Shown: positions 30,698 through 39,446, numbered from the stretch's first letter. The stretch is DNA of 46,415 bases from DATBFG01 sp036558645 (GCA_036558645.1 DATBFG010000121.1:1-46415), one strand, 5' to 3'. Translations and numbers: made by a program. The notes: generated by a model not told the origin, from the sequence alone.

Positions 30698-30985
30698 ATG
30701 ATTGCCTTCCTAACTCTCGAGCTTCGCATTGAAGCCGCGCAGTCGCTCAAAGACAAACGACAAGTTGTACGCAGTTTGAAGGACAGGCTACGTTCCGCCT
30801 TCAATGTCGCTGTCGCTGAACTCGATTCCAGCCATCTCTGGAATCACGCTACCCTCGGTGTCGTGAGCATTTCCGACTCTCGGGATTACCTGGATGGCCT
30901 GATGAGAAACGTCGAGCGTAAAGCGATCCGTATCGCCAACAACAATGGCGCCGATGTCTCCGATTCGTTCGTGGAGTTCCTTTGA
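30698..30985 (+). CDS. DUF503 (YlxP-like) protein
   Basis: A 95-residue protein of the DUF503 family, often found between infB and rbfA and related to YlxP. Features: IAFLTLELRIEAAQSLKDKRQVVRSLKDRLRSAFNVAVAELDSSHLW (parts: SLKDKRQVVRSLKDRL, NVAVAELD), then TLGVVSISDSRDYLDGLMRNVERKA. The exact role is not established; an RNA- or ribosome-related role is suggested by its neighbourhood in many genomes. Confidence 0.9.
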   Translation: MIAFLTLELRIEAAQSLKDKRQVVRSLKDRLRSAFNVAVAELDSSHLWNHATLGVVSISDSRDYLDGLMRNVERKAIRIANNNGADVSDSFVEFL

Positions 30986-31056
30986 TACTTCCCTTCCTGC
31001 TGGGCTGATGTAGAATTCCCCCGGCTTTCCAAAAAATCTGATACGGGGAAGAGTTG

Positions 31057-32307
31057 ATGCAAGACCGTCGTCAATTCCTTCGCTTTCTGGCAGCCAGTCC
31101 GCTTCTTGCCTCCGCAGGCTTCACCATCGATCCATTCCACCTCATGCTTAGGCGATCGAGCACACTGGCCGTCTCGCTTCTCGAAACCTTGGACAAGACT
31201 GGCGGCAACGTCATTACCAGCGCCGATCAGGCGCTCGATGTGATGGAGTTCGAGCCTGTCGCACAAAAAGTACTCCCACCGGCGCACTTCGGCTATCTTG
31301 CGACCGGTGTTGATGACGATGCCACTGTCCGCGCAAATTCCGACGGCTTCAAGAACGTACAGATCCGTTCGCGTCGTCTCGTAGATGTAGAGAAGCTGGA
31401 CACCTCCGTTCGCCTTTTCGGCACGACATGGCCGACTCCGATCTTCCTTTGTCCTGTCAGCTCCATGAAGGCATTTCACCCTGATGGCGAAGTTGCCGCT
31501 GCTCGTGCTGCGCACACTAAGAATCATCTGCAAATCTTGTCCACGGTTGCATCATCTTCGGTCGAGGAGGTGACCGCGGCTCGCCAGGCGCCTCTCTGGC
31601 AACAGCTTTATCCCACCGACGACTGGAATGTGACCCGCGCGATCGTCAAGCGAGCGGAGGCCGCAGGCTGCCCGGTCCTTGCCCTCACAGTAGACCTTCA
31701 CGAAAACAGCAATCGCGAAACCCAATTCCGGTCGCGCCGTTTTGACGATCGCGACTGCACTGCCTGTCACGCCCAAGGCTTTGCAGCGTATGTCAGTCGC
31801 AAGCCGATGTTCGACGGCCTCGATGTTTCCAAGGTCACGGGACTCTATGCATCCAGCTTGACCTGGGACTTCGTGAATCGCCTGAAAGATACGACGAAAA
31901 TGAAGCTCCTCATCAAGGGCATCGTCACCCGGGAAGATGCGCAGCTTGCCGTCCAACACGGAGCCGATGGAATTATTGTCTCCAATCACGGCGGGCGTGC
32001 TGAAGAATCGCTACGCTCAACTATCGAGTCGCTTCCCGAAGTTGTAGAGGGAGTACGTGGAAAGGTTCCCGTTCTGCTCGACGGGGGTGTGCGCCGAGGC
32101 ACCGACATCTTTAAAGCATTGGCTTTAGGCGCAACTGCGGTAGGCATCGGACGTCCCTACGCATGGGGTCTCTCTGCCTTCGGGCAAGATGGCGTGGAGG
32201 CCGTTCTCACCATTCTTCGGCGCGAAATGGAAATCATGATGCGCGAGGCGGGCACTCCAAGTATTTCGGCTATTACGCATGCGTCCGTTGTCGAACACTG
32301 GAGATAA
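31057..32307 (+). CDS. FMN-dependent alpha-hydroxy-acid oxidoreductase with Tat signal and CxxCH motif
   Basis: A 416-residue member of the glycolate oxidase/L-lactate dehydrogenase family (TIM barrel with FMN). Active-site parts: LLIKGIV with K287, SNHGGR with the base H311 and R314, and LLDGGVRRGTDIFKALALGA for FMN phosphate binding. The N-terminus DRRQFLRFLAASPLLA is a twin-arginine signal, so it is probably exported. Loop residues 234-238 read CTACH, a c-type haem motif, next to RDC and RKPMFDGLD. It sits between the DUF503 gene and rbfA, not a normal place for it. ATG 31057 is preferred over the TTG at 31054. Substrate is unknown. Confidence 0.9.
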   Translation: MQDRRQFLRFLAASPLLASAGFTIDPFHLMLRRSSTLAVSLLETLDKTGGNVITSADQALDVMEFEPVAQKVLPPAHFGYLATGVDDDATVRANSDGFKNVQIRSRRLVDVEKLDTSVRLFGTTWPTPIFLCPVSSMKAFHPDGEVAAARAAHTKNHLQILSTVASSSVEEVTAARQAPLWQQLYPTDDWNVTRAIVKRAEAAGCPVLALTVDLHENSNRETQFRSRRFDDRDCTACHAQGFAAYVSRKPMFDGLDVSKVTGLYASSLTWDFVNRLKDTTKMKLLIKGIVTREDAQLAVQHGADGIIVSNHGGRAEESLRSTIESLPEVVEGVRGKVPVLLDGGVRRGTDIFKALALGATAVGIGRPYAWGLSAFGQDGVEAVLTILRREMEIMMREAGTPSISAITHASVVEHWR

Positions 32308-32418
32308 AAGATCGTTCACCTCACTCTTCCTTTCCCTTCCAAATTCCTGCTCGCCTGATTGCGTTCGACCCAAGACGTCCCCGCGGTTTTCTGATATTCT
32401 CATTCGTTTTACTTCGAG

Positions 32419-32823
32419 GTGAAGCAGGTGGAAAGGCGCCCACAAAAGTACCATCGCGGCCGCCTGGCAGAAGCGCTGCGTGAGGAAATCGACACCATTC
32501 TGGAAGGGGAACTAGGCGATCCGCGCATCGGGTTGGTGAACGTGAGCAGTATCGAACTGGCCGATGATTCACGCTCTGCGCGCGTTTTGGTGAGCGTCGC
32601 AGGGGACGATAAGGAAGCCGAGCGGGCCATGCAAGGTCTGGCGGCGGCGGGGGGATACATTCGACGTGAGGTTGCATCCCGTTTGCATCTGCGACGCCCT
32701 CCGGAACTTATCTTCCTCCTGGACCGCTCGCAGCAATACAGTGCCAGAATCGACGAACTGCTAAACAGAACGCAGAAAAAGAAAGGCGCTTCGCCAAAGG
32801 ATAAAGGACCAACGAGTGGTTAA
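32419..32823 (+). CDS. rbfA: Ribosome-binding factor A
   Basis: RbfA is a KH-like protein that helps mature the 16S 5' end and is a cold-shock factor. The 134 residues show HRGRLAEALREEIDTILEGELGDPRIGLVNVSSIELADDSRSARVLVSV (parts: ALREEIDTILEGELGDPRIG, DDSRSARVLVSV) and REVASRLHLRRPPELIFLLDRS. It ends in a lysine-rich tail. The start is taken at GTG 32419; GTG 32428 is possible. The first follows TTCGAG directly and the second follows AAGCAG, so neither has a strong ribosome binding site. Confidence 0.93.
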   Translation: MKQVERRPQKYHRGRLAEALREEIDTILEGELGDPRIGLVNVSSIELADDSRSARVLVSVAGDDKEAERAMQGLAAAGGYIRREVASRLHLRRPPELIFLLDRSQQYSARIDELLNRTQKKKGASPKDKGPTSG

Positions 32824-32829
32824 GCGACT

Positions 32830-33777
32830 ATGCTTCAGCAGGTGATCAAACAGATTGAACAGCGGAAACGCTTTGTACTGACGTCCCACGCCCGTCCTGA
32901 TGGCGATGCGGTTGGTTCCACGCTTGCCTGCTGTCAGATTCTAAGGTCGATGGGCAAACAGGCCCAAGTTGTCCTGCGAGATGGTGTTCCCCGAATCTAT
33001 CAGCCCTTGCCATTTGCGGATCAGGTATTGCGCGCAGATCGCGTAAACGGAGATTACGAGGCCGCAATCATTCTTGAATGCGATAGCATTCAGCGCACCC
33101 GACTGGAGGGGCTCGACCAGCAGTTCCTCATCAGTATCGATCATCACGTCAGCGGCAAACCATTTGCACATGTGAACTGGATCGATCCCAAGGCGGTCGC
33201 TACCGCTGAGATGGTCTATCGCCTGGCCCGAGAAGCCGGTGTTCCCATTTCGCCTGAGATTGCTACATGCCTGTACACGGCGGTACTCACCGATACCGGT
33301 TCTTTCATGTTCGAGGGCACCAGCGCGCACACATTCGGTCTGGCGCGCGAATTGGTTTTGGCTGGAGCTGATCCGGCACGTTGTGCCCGCAATATCTATT
33401 TCGGACACTCCACTGCGAAAATGCGGCTGCTGGGTGCCGCGCTTTCGAATCTTCATCGCGAGGGACCGCTTGCCTGGATCTGGGTGACCCGCGAGCAGAT
33501 GGAGCGGTTCGATGCCAAGGAAGAGGACTGCGAAGGCCTGGTGAACTATGCCCTGTCCATTCAGGATGTCCATGTCGCAATCTTCTTTCGCGAACTTTCC
33601 GATGGGCGGTACCGCGTCAGTCTCCGCAGCAAAGGCGAACACGATGTCTCCTCCGTGGCCGAGGAGTTCGGAGGAGGAGGGCATGCTTGCGCAAGTGGAT
33701 GCTCGGTCGACGGACCGCTGACGATGGCTGTCTCCAGTGTCTTAGCGGTACTCCGCGCCCGTACTTCCGTACAATAG
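32830..33777 (+). CDS. nrnA: DHH-family phosphoesterase, NrnA-like (nanoRNase / pAp phosphatase)
   Basis: A 315-residue DHH/DHHA1 protein. Motifs: SHARPDGDAVGS (19-30), ECDSIQR (83-89), the DHH at 104-106, and the later ADTGSF-type region YTAVLTDTGSFMFEGTS. The DHHA1 C-terminus has DVSSVAEEFGGGGHACASGCSV, the substrate clamp. The family degrades very short RNAs and dephosphorylates 3'-phosphoadenosine phosphate. It starts seven bases after the rbfA stop; rbfA-nrnA adjacency is common in bacteria and fits an RNA turnover role. Confidence 0.92.
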   Translation: MLQQVIKQIEQRKRFVLTSHARPDGDAVGSTLACCQILRSMGKQAQVVLRDGVPRIYQPLPFADQVLRADRVNGDYEAAIILECDSIQRTRLEGLDQQFLISIDHHVSGKPFAHVNWIDPKAVATAEMVYRLAREAGVPISPEIATCLYTAVLTDTGSFMFEGTSAHTFGLARELVLAGADPARCARNIYFGHSTAKMRLLGAALSNLHREGPLAWIWVTREQMERFDAKEEDCEGLVNYALSIQDVHVAIFFRELSDGRYRVSLRSKGEHDVSSVAEEFGGGGHACASGCSVDGPLTMAVSSVLAVLRARTSVQ

Positions 33778-33784
33778 CTTCCTT

Positions 33785-34030
33785 ATGAACGCTTCCTTGA
33801 TACAGCAAGCTCTGTCGTTTCTCGGCGCGCTTCTGATCCTAGTCGCATATGTCGGTCATCAGCTGAAATGGATGGACCCACGCAAAGCCGCCTACAACAT
33901 CCTCAATATGATTGGTTCGGCGATTCTTGCCTACATCGCCTTCCATCCATTTCAGGTGGGTTTTGTCGTCCTGGAGACTACCTGGGCCGCCATCAGTGCC
34001 TACGCACTGCTCCGTCCTCAGCGAGATTGA
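33785..34030 (+). CDS. Small membrane protein, CBU_0592-like
   Basis: An 81-residue protein with three hydrophobic segments, resembling the small CBU_0592-like transmembrane family: LSFLGALLILVAYVGHQLKW, YNILNMIGSAILAYIAF, FVVLETTWAAISAYALL. The pattern LGALLIL..Y, a polar W/P turn, then Y..LN..GS is typical. Function unknown. It starts eight bases after nrnA and a TACAAT lies nine bases before its ATG, so an own promoter is possible. Confidence 0.8.
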   Translation: MNASLIQQALSFLGALLILVAYVGHQLKWMDPRKAAYNILNMIGSAILAYIAFHPFQVGFVVLETTWAAISAYALLRPQRD

Positions 34031-34103
34031 GCGACATCGCGGGAAGTTCCCGACGAACTGGGCAGTTTCCGTTTCGTGATGAGGTAAAGAGAGAGAAGAC
34101 TGC

Positions 34104-35744
34104 GTGCAAGACGCCTTGAACAAATCGGAAGTGGAACTCCAAAAGCCTTCTCGTTCACTGACCGAGGTCATTCTCCTCGCTGGTTTCTGCGCGTTTCTCT
34201 TCTTCTTCGGCCTGGCACGCTTTGGATTGCTCGGCGCCGACGAGCCAAGGTATGCGCAGGTTGCGCGCGAAATGCTGGCTCGTCACGACGTGATTACTCC
34301 GACACTAGGCGGGATATCCTGGCTCGAAAAACCGGTCCTCTATTACTGGCAAGCGATGCTCGCGTACCGCTTATTCGGGGTGAGCGACTGGGCAGCACGG
34401 CTGCCTTCTGCCTTCGATGCCACGCTGATGGTGTTTGCGATTTATCTGTTTCTGAAGAGATTTCGTCCAGGGATTGCCCTCGACGGCGCGCTGATGTCGG
34501 CGTCTTTTGCGGGGGTGATCGGATTTGCCCGCTCTGCCAGCACCGACATGCCGCTTGCAGCAGCCTTTACCATAGCCATGCTTGCCTGGTATGCATGGCA
34601 TGACAGCAATCGCAAGACCTGCTTGTCGCTGTTTTATGTCTTTCTCGCCTTAGCAACTCTGGCAAAGGGGCCGGTAGCAATATTCCTCGCCGCCCTCATC
34701 CTCGTTCTCTTTGCAGTTTCCAAACGAGACTTCCGTCAGCTCTGGCAGACTTTGTGGCTACCAGGAATTCTCTTGTTCTGTGTCGTTACTCTGCCATGGT
34801 ACTTAGCCGTTCAGTTGAGAAATCCCGAATTCTTTCGGGTTTTCATCCTTGAGCATAACTTGGCGCGTTTTGGCTCGAACCTTTACCGTCACCCGCAGCC
34901 GTTCTGGTATTACCTTCCCGTCGGGCTCCTTGGACTCGTACCTTGGACGGTTTTCTTCGTCATTGCAATCTGGCGATCGGCGAGACTTTGGTGGGCAGGA
35001 AAGCGCGATTACGTCCGATCATCCGGCGGGTTTAATGTTTTCCTTCTGATCTGGCTGATCGCTCCTGTGCTCTTCTTTTCGATTTCAGGATCGAAATTGC
35101 CCGGCTACATCCTTCCAGCATTGCCGGCCGGAACGTTGCTAGCATCGGAATATGTCTGGCATCGTCTAGCAGGTCAGGAAAAAGAGAGCCTGGTCATCAT
35201 CGTTCTGCATTCGATTCTGGCTGCCCTGCCGATCAATCCCGCATTTCTTATCCAGTACATCTTTATTCAGCGAACACTGCCCTGGAATTCGGCAGCAATG
35301 TTTTCCACCGCAATATCTGCGCTGCTGGCTACCGCGATGGTTGTCACGCTGCGCAGTCGCTACGGCCTTCGGATGCTGCGTTTCGTTACACTTGTTCCTG
35401 TAGTTTTGTCCATCATGGCCCTGTTGAAGATCGGAGCTCCCATTGTTGACGACACACTATCTGCACGCTCGGTAGCGCAAGAAGTTCACAGAATGCAGGA
35501 CAGGAAGTTGCCGCTTGCATTGTTCCTGGTGTCGCGGGAAACCGAATATGGGCTTGATTTCTATGAGAATCAGGCGCTGGGGCGTTACGAACTGAACCAG
35601 ATTCCATCCGGAGAGCACCTGGTGATTGCACCTCCCGGCTGCTTGAATGGAATCTCAAAGCATGCAGCGGGCCGGCGCGTGGCATATCTCGGTGGTTTTA
35701 CCCCGCAACATTTGGATTTCTTCTGGGTTTCGGCCAAACAGTGA
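34104..35744 (+). CDS. Membrane glycosyltransferase, ArnT/GT39-like
   Basis: A 546-residue polytopic protein with a dozen or so membrane segments. The hallmark periplasmic loop after the first helix reads LLGADEPRYAQVAREML, followed by ISWLEKPVLYYWQAMLAYRLFG, the acid pair and KP motif of the ArnT/PMT type. LALATLAKGPVAIFLAALI and PQPFWYYLPVGLLGLVPW are further family segments. Such enzymes move sugars from polyprenyl-phosphate carriers onto lipids or proteins in the periplasm. Acceptor and sugar are unknown. The GTG start follows GAGAGAGAAGACTGC. Confidence 0.9.
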   Translation: MQDALNKSEVELQKPSRSLTEVILLAGFCAFLFFFGLARFGLLGADEPRYAQVAREMLARHDVITPTLGGISWLEKPVLYYWQAMLAYRLFGVSDWAARLPSAFDATLMVFAIYLFLKRFRPGIALDGALMSASFAGVIGFARSASTDMPLAAAFTIAMLAWYAWHDSNRKTCLSLFYVFLALATLAKGPVAIFLAALILVLFAVSKRDFRQLWQTLWLPGILLFCVVTLPWYLAVQLRNPEFFRVFILEHNLARFGSNLYRHPQPFWYYLPVGLLGLVPWTVFFVIAIWRSARLWWAGKRDYVRSSGGFNVFLLIWLIAPVLFFSISGSKLPGYILPALPAGTLLASEYVWHRLAGQEKESLVIIVLHSILAALPINPAFLIQYIFIQRTLPWNSAAMFSTAISALLATAMVVTLRSRYGLRMLRFVTLVPVVLSIMALLKIGAPIVDDTLSARSVAQEVHRMQDRKLPLALFLVSRETEYGLDFYENQALGRYELNQIPSGEHLVIAPPGCLNGISKHAAGRRVAYLGGFTPQHLDFFWVSAKQ

Positions 35745-35815
35745 TTTTTCTGTTGCTACTCCGTGTCCTCCCCTTTGCCACTGCCTCTGCAAAACACTAC
35801 ACTCAACTTCGCGGC

Positions 35816-35827
35816 TAGAATTCTAGT
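35816..35827 (+). promoter_or_regulatory. 12-bp palindrome and -10-like TAGAAT before the GNAT gene
   Basis: CTAGAATTCTAG (35815-35826) is a perfect palindrome. It contains TAGAAT, ending six bases before the GTG start of the acetyltransferase, with no Shine-Dalgarno sequence between. The layout would fit a leaderless mRNA, and the palindrome could bind a dimeric regulator at the transcription start. Confidence 0.4.
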
Positions 35828-36820
35828 GTGAGCCGTGACCTTCCAGGAGCCCCCCGAGTGGAGATTTTGGATCTCAGACATTTCTCTTCGGCCGACCTGC
35901 GCCCACTCCTTGAGGACGAGGTGGAACTCTGGGCGCAATTGCTTTCCTGGGATTATCACGGTTCGGCGGAGATGATTCTTCGCTATGTAGACGGCAAGAT
36001 CTTACCCGGCTATGCCGCAATTGATCGGGGACGTCTCTTCGGATATGCGTTCTTCGTATATGAAGGTAGCAAGGGAGTGATCGGAGATCTCTTCGTTACG
36101 AATGGAGCCCGCAATTCGAATCGCGCCGAAATCGAGTCGCGCTTACTGACCCATGTGATTGAGACGTTGCAGCAATCTCCCGGCGTGCATCGTATCGAGG
36201 CACAACTCCTGGTGCATGAGACAGGAGAGGTTGCCCGGCCCTTCCTGGAGCAGGGATTTCACCGTCATGCGAGGCTCTTCATGTCTTTGCCTCTCGGTGC
36301 GGGTACATTTCAAAAACCCAGCCGAGATGGCATTGAGATTCGTCCCTGGACCGACGAAGACTATCAGTCAGCTGCAGCCGTGATTACGTCAGCCTATCGA
36401 GGACACGTCGATGCTGAGATTAACGACCAGTATCGAACCTTGAGTGGTTCTTTACGGTTCTTGAACAATATCGTTCGCTTTCCGGGCTGTGGGGTCTTTG
36501 ACGCCGGATCGTCTTTCGTTGCCATTGATACTCGCACACGACATATCATCGGAATCATTCTCTGCTCGCGTGTGCGTCATGATGTGGGTCACATTACACA
36601 GGTTTGCGTGCTTCCCGAATATCGCTCCCATGGCATAGGCGAGGCCTTGATCGCGACGACGGCTGCCAACCTGCGACAAAGGCGTTTTGCCATGCTTTCG
36701 TTGACCGTCACCGAAGCAAACGCCCGTGCCGTAGAACTGTATGCCCGGATGGGATTTGATCGAAAGAGAGTCTTTGATGCCTTTGTCTGGGAAACTTATA
36801 TGAGTTCGCCAAAGTACTGA
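35828..36820 (+). CDS. GNAT-family acetyltransferase
   Basis: A 330-residue protein with a C-terminal GNAT domain: HITQVCVLPEYRSHGIGEALIATTAANL (parts: VCVLPEYRSHGIGEAL), the acetyl-CoA loop RSHGIGEAL, and SLTVTEANARAVELYARMGF. The N-terminal half (residues 15-150) also has a GNAT-like strand pattern (GYAAIDRGRLFGYAFFVYEGS, VIGDLFV), so the protein may be a double-GNAT, with only the second site intact; this is inference. Substrate unknown. The start is GTG. It stands alone and faces the minus-strand gene at 36861. Confidence 0.86.
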   Translation: MSRDLPGAPRVEILDLRHFSSADLRPLLEDEVELWAQLLSWDYHGSAEMILRYVDGKILPGYAAIDRGRLFGYAFFVYEGSKGVIGDLFVTNGARNSNRAEIESRLLTHVIETLQQSPGVHRIEAQLLVHETGEVARPFLEQGFHRHARLFMSLPLGAGTFQKPSRDGIEIRPWTDEDYQSAAAVITSAYRGHVDAEINDQYRTLSGSLRFLNNIVRFPGCGVFDAGSSFVAIDTRTRHIIGIILCSRVRHDVGHITQVCVLPEYRSHGIGEALIATTAANLRQRRFAMLSLTVTEANARAVELYARMGFDRKRVFDAFVWETYMSSPKY

Positions 36821-36860
36821 TCGAATAAGTCAAGGAAAGCTGGAGTGATTCGTCTTTACC

Positions 36861-37043
36861 TTAGTGGCGTAAGATCCACATCACCCAACCTGCAACAAAC
36901 ACGCCGCCGAAAAACATCGCGAAGCAATATAGGCCATATCGGACTTGTTCCCGTGGAGTGGTGCGCTGCGTGATGCCAAACACTACGGACGCAAAAACCG
37001 AGAAAAGCAACGCAGCACTGAAGTGCGAAAGCTCAAGCGTCAT
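36861..37043 (-). CDS. Very small membrane protein
   Basis: A 60-residue protein with two hydrophobic stretches (about 8-24 and 38-58, ALLFSVFASVVFGI and GLYCFAMFFGGVFVAGWVMW). Its ATG overlaps the stop of the preceding gene at 37040 by four bases (ATGA), so both are translated together. The family is unknown to me. The overlap and the downstream position favour a real gene. Confidence 0.75.
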   Translation of the reverse strand: MTLELSHFSAALLFSVFASVVFGITQRTTPREQVRYGLYCFAMFFGGVFVAGWVMWILRH

Positions 37044-37453
37044 GATTTCTTCCCGATCGCGATATGATATGCGTCCGCCACGCTGATGAAGTTGAGCAGT
37101 CCGGCAACGATTAAGTATTTGGTTCCGTAATCCGCGGTGGCGTGCTCAATGGCGCCGTGCCCCCAGTCCTTCGCTAAGGTCACGAAATAGAGCGCGCCCG
37201 ATCCCACATCTCCCACGAACCCAAGGATATCTAGAATATCCCCACCATTCGCGTGATAGACGTGTCCTTGCATCAACAAGCCAAGCACAAACATGGTCAC
37301 GATGGAAAACATGAGCAGCGTCCCGCGAATCCATCGTTTCTGCATCATGTGTCCTGCGCCGGGGATCAGCCAGGCAACCAGCGGCACGATAACGGACGCA
37401 GCGGTCACAGGCTGCTTGCTGACTTGCGGCTTGCTTAAGGTGGGATTTGCCAT
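37040..37453 (-). CDS. Small polytopic membrane protein, DUF6677-like
   Basis: A 137-residue protein with four hydrophobic segments. It has the segment VIVPLVAWLIPGAGHMMQKRW followed by RGTLLMFSIVTMFVLGLLMQG, as in the DUF6677 or TM2-like acidobacterial family, where a Gly-Ala-Gly-His turn between two helices is typical. The name is from memory and unconfirmed. It begins on the TGATG overlap with the M24 peptidase stop. Confidence 0.8.
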   Translation of the reverse strand: MANPTLSKPQVSKQPVTAASVIVPLVAWLIPGAGHMMQKRWIRGTLLMFSIVTMFVLGLLMQGHVYHANGGDILDILGFVGDVGSGALYFVTLAKDWGHGAIEHATADYGTKYLIVAGLLNFISVADAYHIAIGKKS

Positions 37454-38619
37454 CAGATCGTTACAATCTCTGTCTGTATTTTACCTGTAACCTCGGCGGC
37501 TTTGGGGCGCACCAGTACGTTTACTTCGCTGCGCACGCCGAATTCTGGCAAGTAAATGCCCGGCTCAATGGAGAAGCAGGAGTTCGGGAGGATTTGGCGC
37601 TCATCATGGATCTCAAGGTCATCCATATTCGCGCCATTCGCATGAACGTCGGTGCCGATTGAGTGCCCGGTGCGATGGATGAAGTAGTCTCCGTATCCGG
37701 CGCTCTTGATGTGCGCCCGCACCGCGCGGTCGACTTCCCACCCAGCCATTCTGCGGCCTGCTCCGATCGCATCTTGCACTGTCTTCACGCCAACATCGCG
37801 TGCACCCCGAACGACGTTAAAAATTTCTCGCATCCGGTCGGAAGGAGCCTTCCCCACAAACCCGGTCCACGTGATGTCGTAGTACACGGCGCCGGGCTTA
37901 TCTTTTTTTGCCCAGACATCGAGCAGCACAAAGTCGCCCTCGCGTATGGGAGTCGAATGCGCAGAACTCGGCTCATAGTGCGGGTTGCCGCTATTTCCAT
38001 TCACGGCTACGATCGGTGGATCCTCGGTTACCAGGTTCTCGCGCTTAAACGCCTCCATGAACCAGCTTTGTATGGCGTGCTCGGTGGTGCCGCCATTGCG
38101 CACCCGCTTGCCTATTTCCTTGAATGCGGCAGCGGTAATTGAATCGATGGCGTCTCGAGCCTCAAAATGAGTTTTGATCTGTTCGTCAGTCCATGTCGCC
38201 TCGAACAAGGCCACGAGATCTCCGGAACTGACTACATTCTTGCCAAGGCCTCGAATCAATTCCAATGTTCCCCCATCTACTAGGGAGACATAGAAAATCA
38301 AATTGTTCGGCGAGTATTGCATCGCTATGTCGCGATAAGAGGCGAGGATCGTCTTGAGCTTGTCAAAGAGTTCCTGCCATCCAGCATAGACATGCTTGCT
38401 GCCGGGAAGCGAATCCAAATGACCCGCCTCGATTTTGTGAACAAGCTTCACCGGATCGCCTTCCGCCGGAATCAGGTAAAACCAGCGCCGCGTCACCATG
38501 AGACTTTGCGGAACACCCAGCACCCGATACGCAATCGGATCTCGATGATGGTGGTCGTAGAACAACCAGGCATCGATATTGCGTTCTCGCAACGCAGCTT
38601 GAATGGCAGATAGGTTCAT
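37453..38619 (-). CDS. M24-family metallopeptidase (Xaa-Pro aminopeptidase-like)
   Basis: A 388-residue protein with an N-terminal creatinase-like domain and a C-terminal pita-bread catalytic domain. All five metal ligands are seen: D234 (LLDVW), D248 (YYDIT), H319 (HRTGHSIG), E352 (SIEPGIYL), E365 (VRSEVNV). The family cuts after Xaa-Pro bonds or related N-terminal peptides. There is no signal peptide, so it is cytoplasmic. It lies upstream of two small membrane proteins with overlapping stops, an apparent three-gene operon. Confidence 0.93.
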   Translation of the reverse strand: MNLSAIQAALRERNIDAWLFYDHHHRDPIAYRVLGVPQSLMVTRRWFYLIPAEGDPVKLVHKIEAGHLDSLPGSKHVYAGWQELFDKLKTILASYRDIAMQYSPNNLIFYVSLVDGGTLELIRGLGKNVVSSGDLVALFEATWTDEQIKTHFEARDAIDSITAAAFKEIGKRVRNGGTTEHAIQSWFMEAFKRENLVTEDPPIVAVNGNSGNPHYEPSSAHSTPIREGDFVLLDVWAKKDKPGAVYYDITWTGFVGKAPSDRMREIFNVVRGARDVGVKTVQDAIGAGRRMAGWEVDRAVRAHIKSAGYGDYFIHRTGHSIGTDVHANGANMDDLEIHDERQILPNSCFSIEPGIYLPEFGVRSEVNVLVRPKAAEVTGKIQTEIVTI

Positions 38620-38696
38620 AAGCGAATGATTATTCTAAACAAAACAAGGGATTTACGCGAATTCCGGCCGCAGCAAGAACAAAGGGTTCTCCGGCA

Positions 38697-39431
38697 TCAG
38701 GGAAGACGAGCCATGACCCTCGCTCGCATAGGTTGCGTCAGTGTTTCGCAGGCGGTCCGAAGCACCAGTCGTGGGGCACGCGCACGAATCTTTATCAAGT
38801 ACGGCAGCGTTCGTTTCGCGTCGGCCTTCGCGGTCTCGCGAAGCAGCCAACCCAATCCCTTCTGGACCATGTCGTCCTCATCCGTGAGAAGAAGATCGGA
38901 CAGTTTCACAACCTCCGGCCTGAACATCCTCAACCGCGTCCCCTGGATCAAAGCCACACAAGCGGCCCGGCGATGCCAGCGGTTCTTCGACTTCGCCCAG
39001 CGGAAGACTCTCCGTGCTCTAGGAGGGTTCAAGACAATCATCGGCGCGAGTAAGTAGTGCGCCAGTGCATCATGGTCTGCCCAACTCGTAATGCGATCGA
39101 TCCATGATTCGAACAACTTGAACTCCTTATCACCAAATTCTTCCACCAGAGTTTGCAGCATGAGCACGCTGACAACCTTTTCTTCTAGAACCCTACCTGA
39201 GAAAAGCTTGTCGGCAACCTCGATCAGGAATGTCAATCCCATTTCGCGGCGAATGCTCCTCTGGAATCGTACGGATAGCTTGCGCAGCTCCGCCGTGTAC
39301 CAGCCGCGTGATTTAACCACTTCTTTGAAAAACCATTGAACATCTTCAGCATGAGGCGCCGAGCCTCCATCCTTCAGCACGCGTCGGATGTGCGCCGCGA
39401 TATGAGCCGGAGTGATCCTGCGTTTAGGCAT
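38697..39431 (-). CDS. DNA alkylation repair protein, AlkD-like
   Basis: A 244-residue helical-repeat protein of the AlkD/AlkC HEAT-repeat type. The recognisable pieces are WYTAELRKLSVRF, FGDKEFKLFESWIDRITSWADHDALAHYLLAP, RWAKSKNRWHRRAACVALI and DMVQKGLGWLLRETAKADAKRT, the conserved WxxD...RRxxxxxLI...QKGLGWLLRE pattern. AlkD removes alkylated purines using no base flipping. It begins 15 bases after the POT-like transporter stop and is probably the last gene of that operon. Confidence 0.88.
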   Translation of the reverse strand: MPKRRITPAHIAAHIRRVLKDGGSAPHAEDVQWFFKEVVKSRGWYTAELRKLSVRFQRSIRREMGLTFLIEVADKLFSGRVLEEKVVSVLMLQTLVEEFGDKEFKLFESWIDRITSWADHDALAHYLLAPMIVLNPPRARRVFRWAKSKNRWHRRAACVALIQGTRLRMFRPEVVKLSDLLLTDEDDMVQKGLGWLLRETAKADAKRTLPYLIKIRARAPRLVLRTACETLTQPMRARVMARLP

Positions 39432-39446
39432 TTCGGTTTTCTGTAT

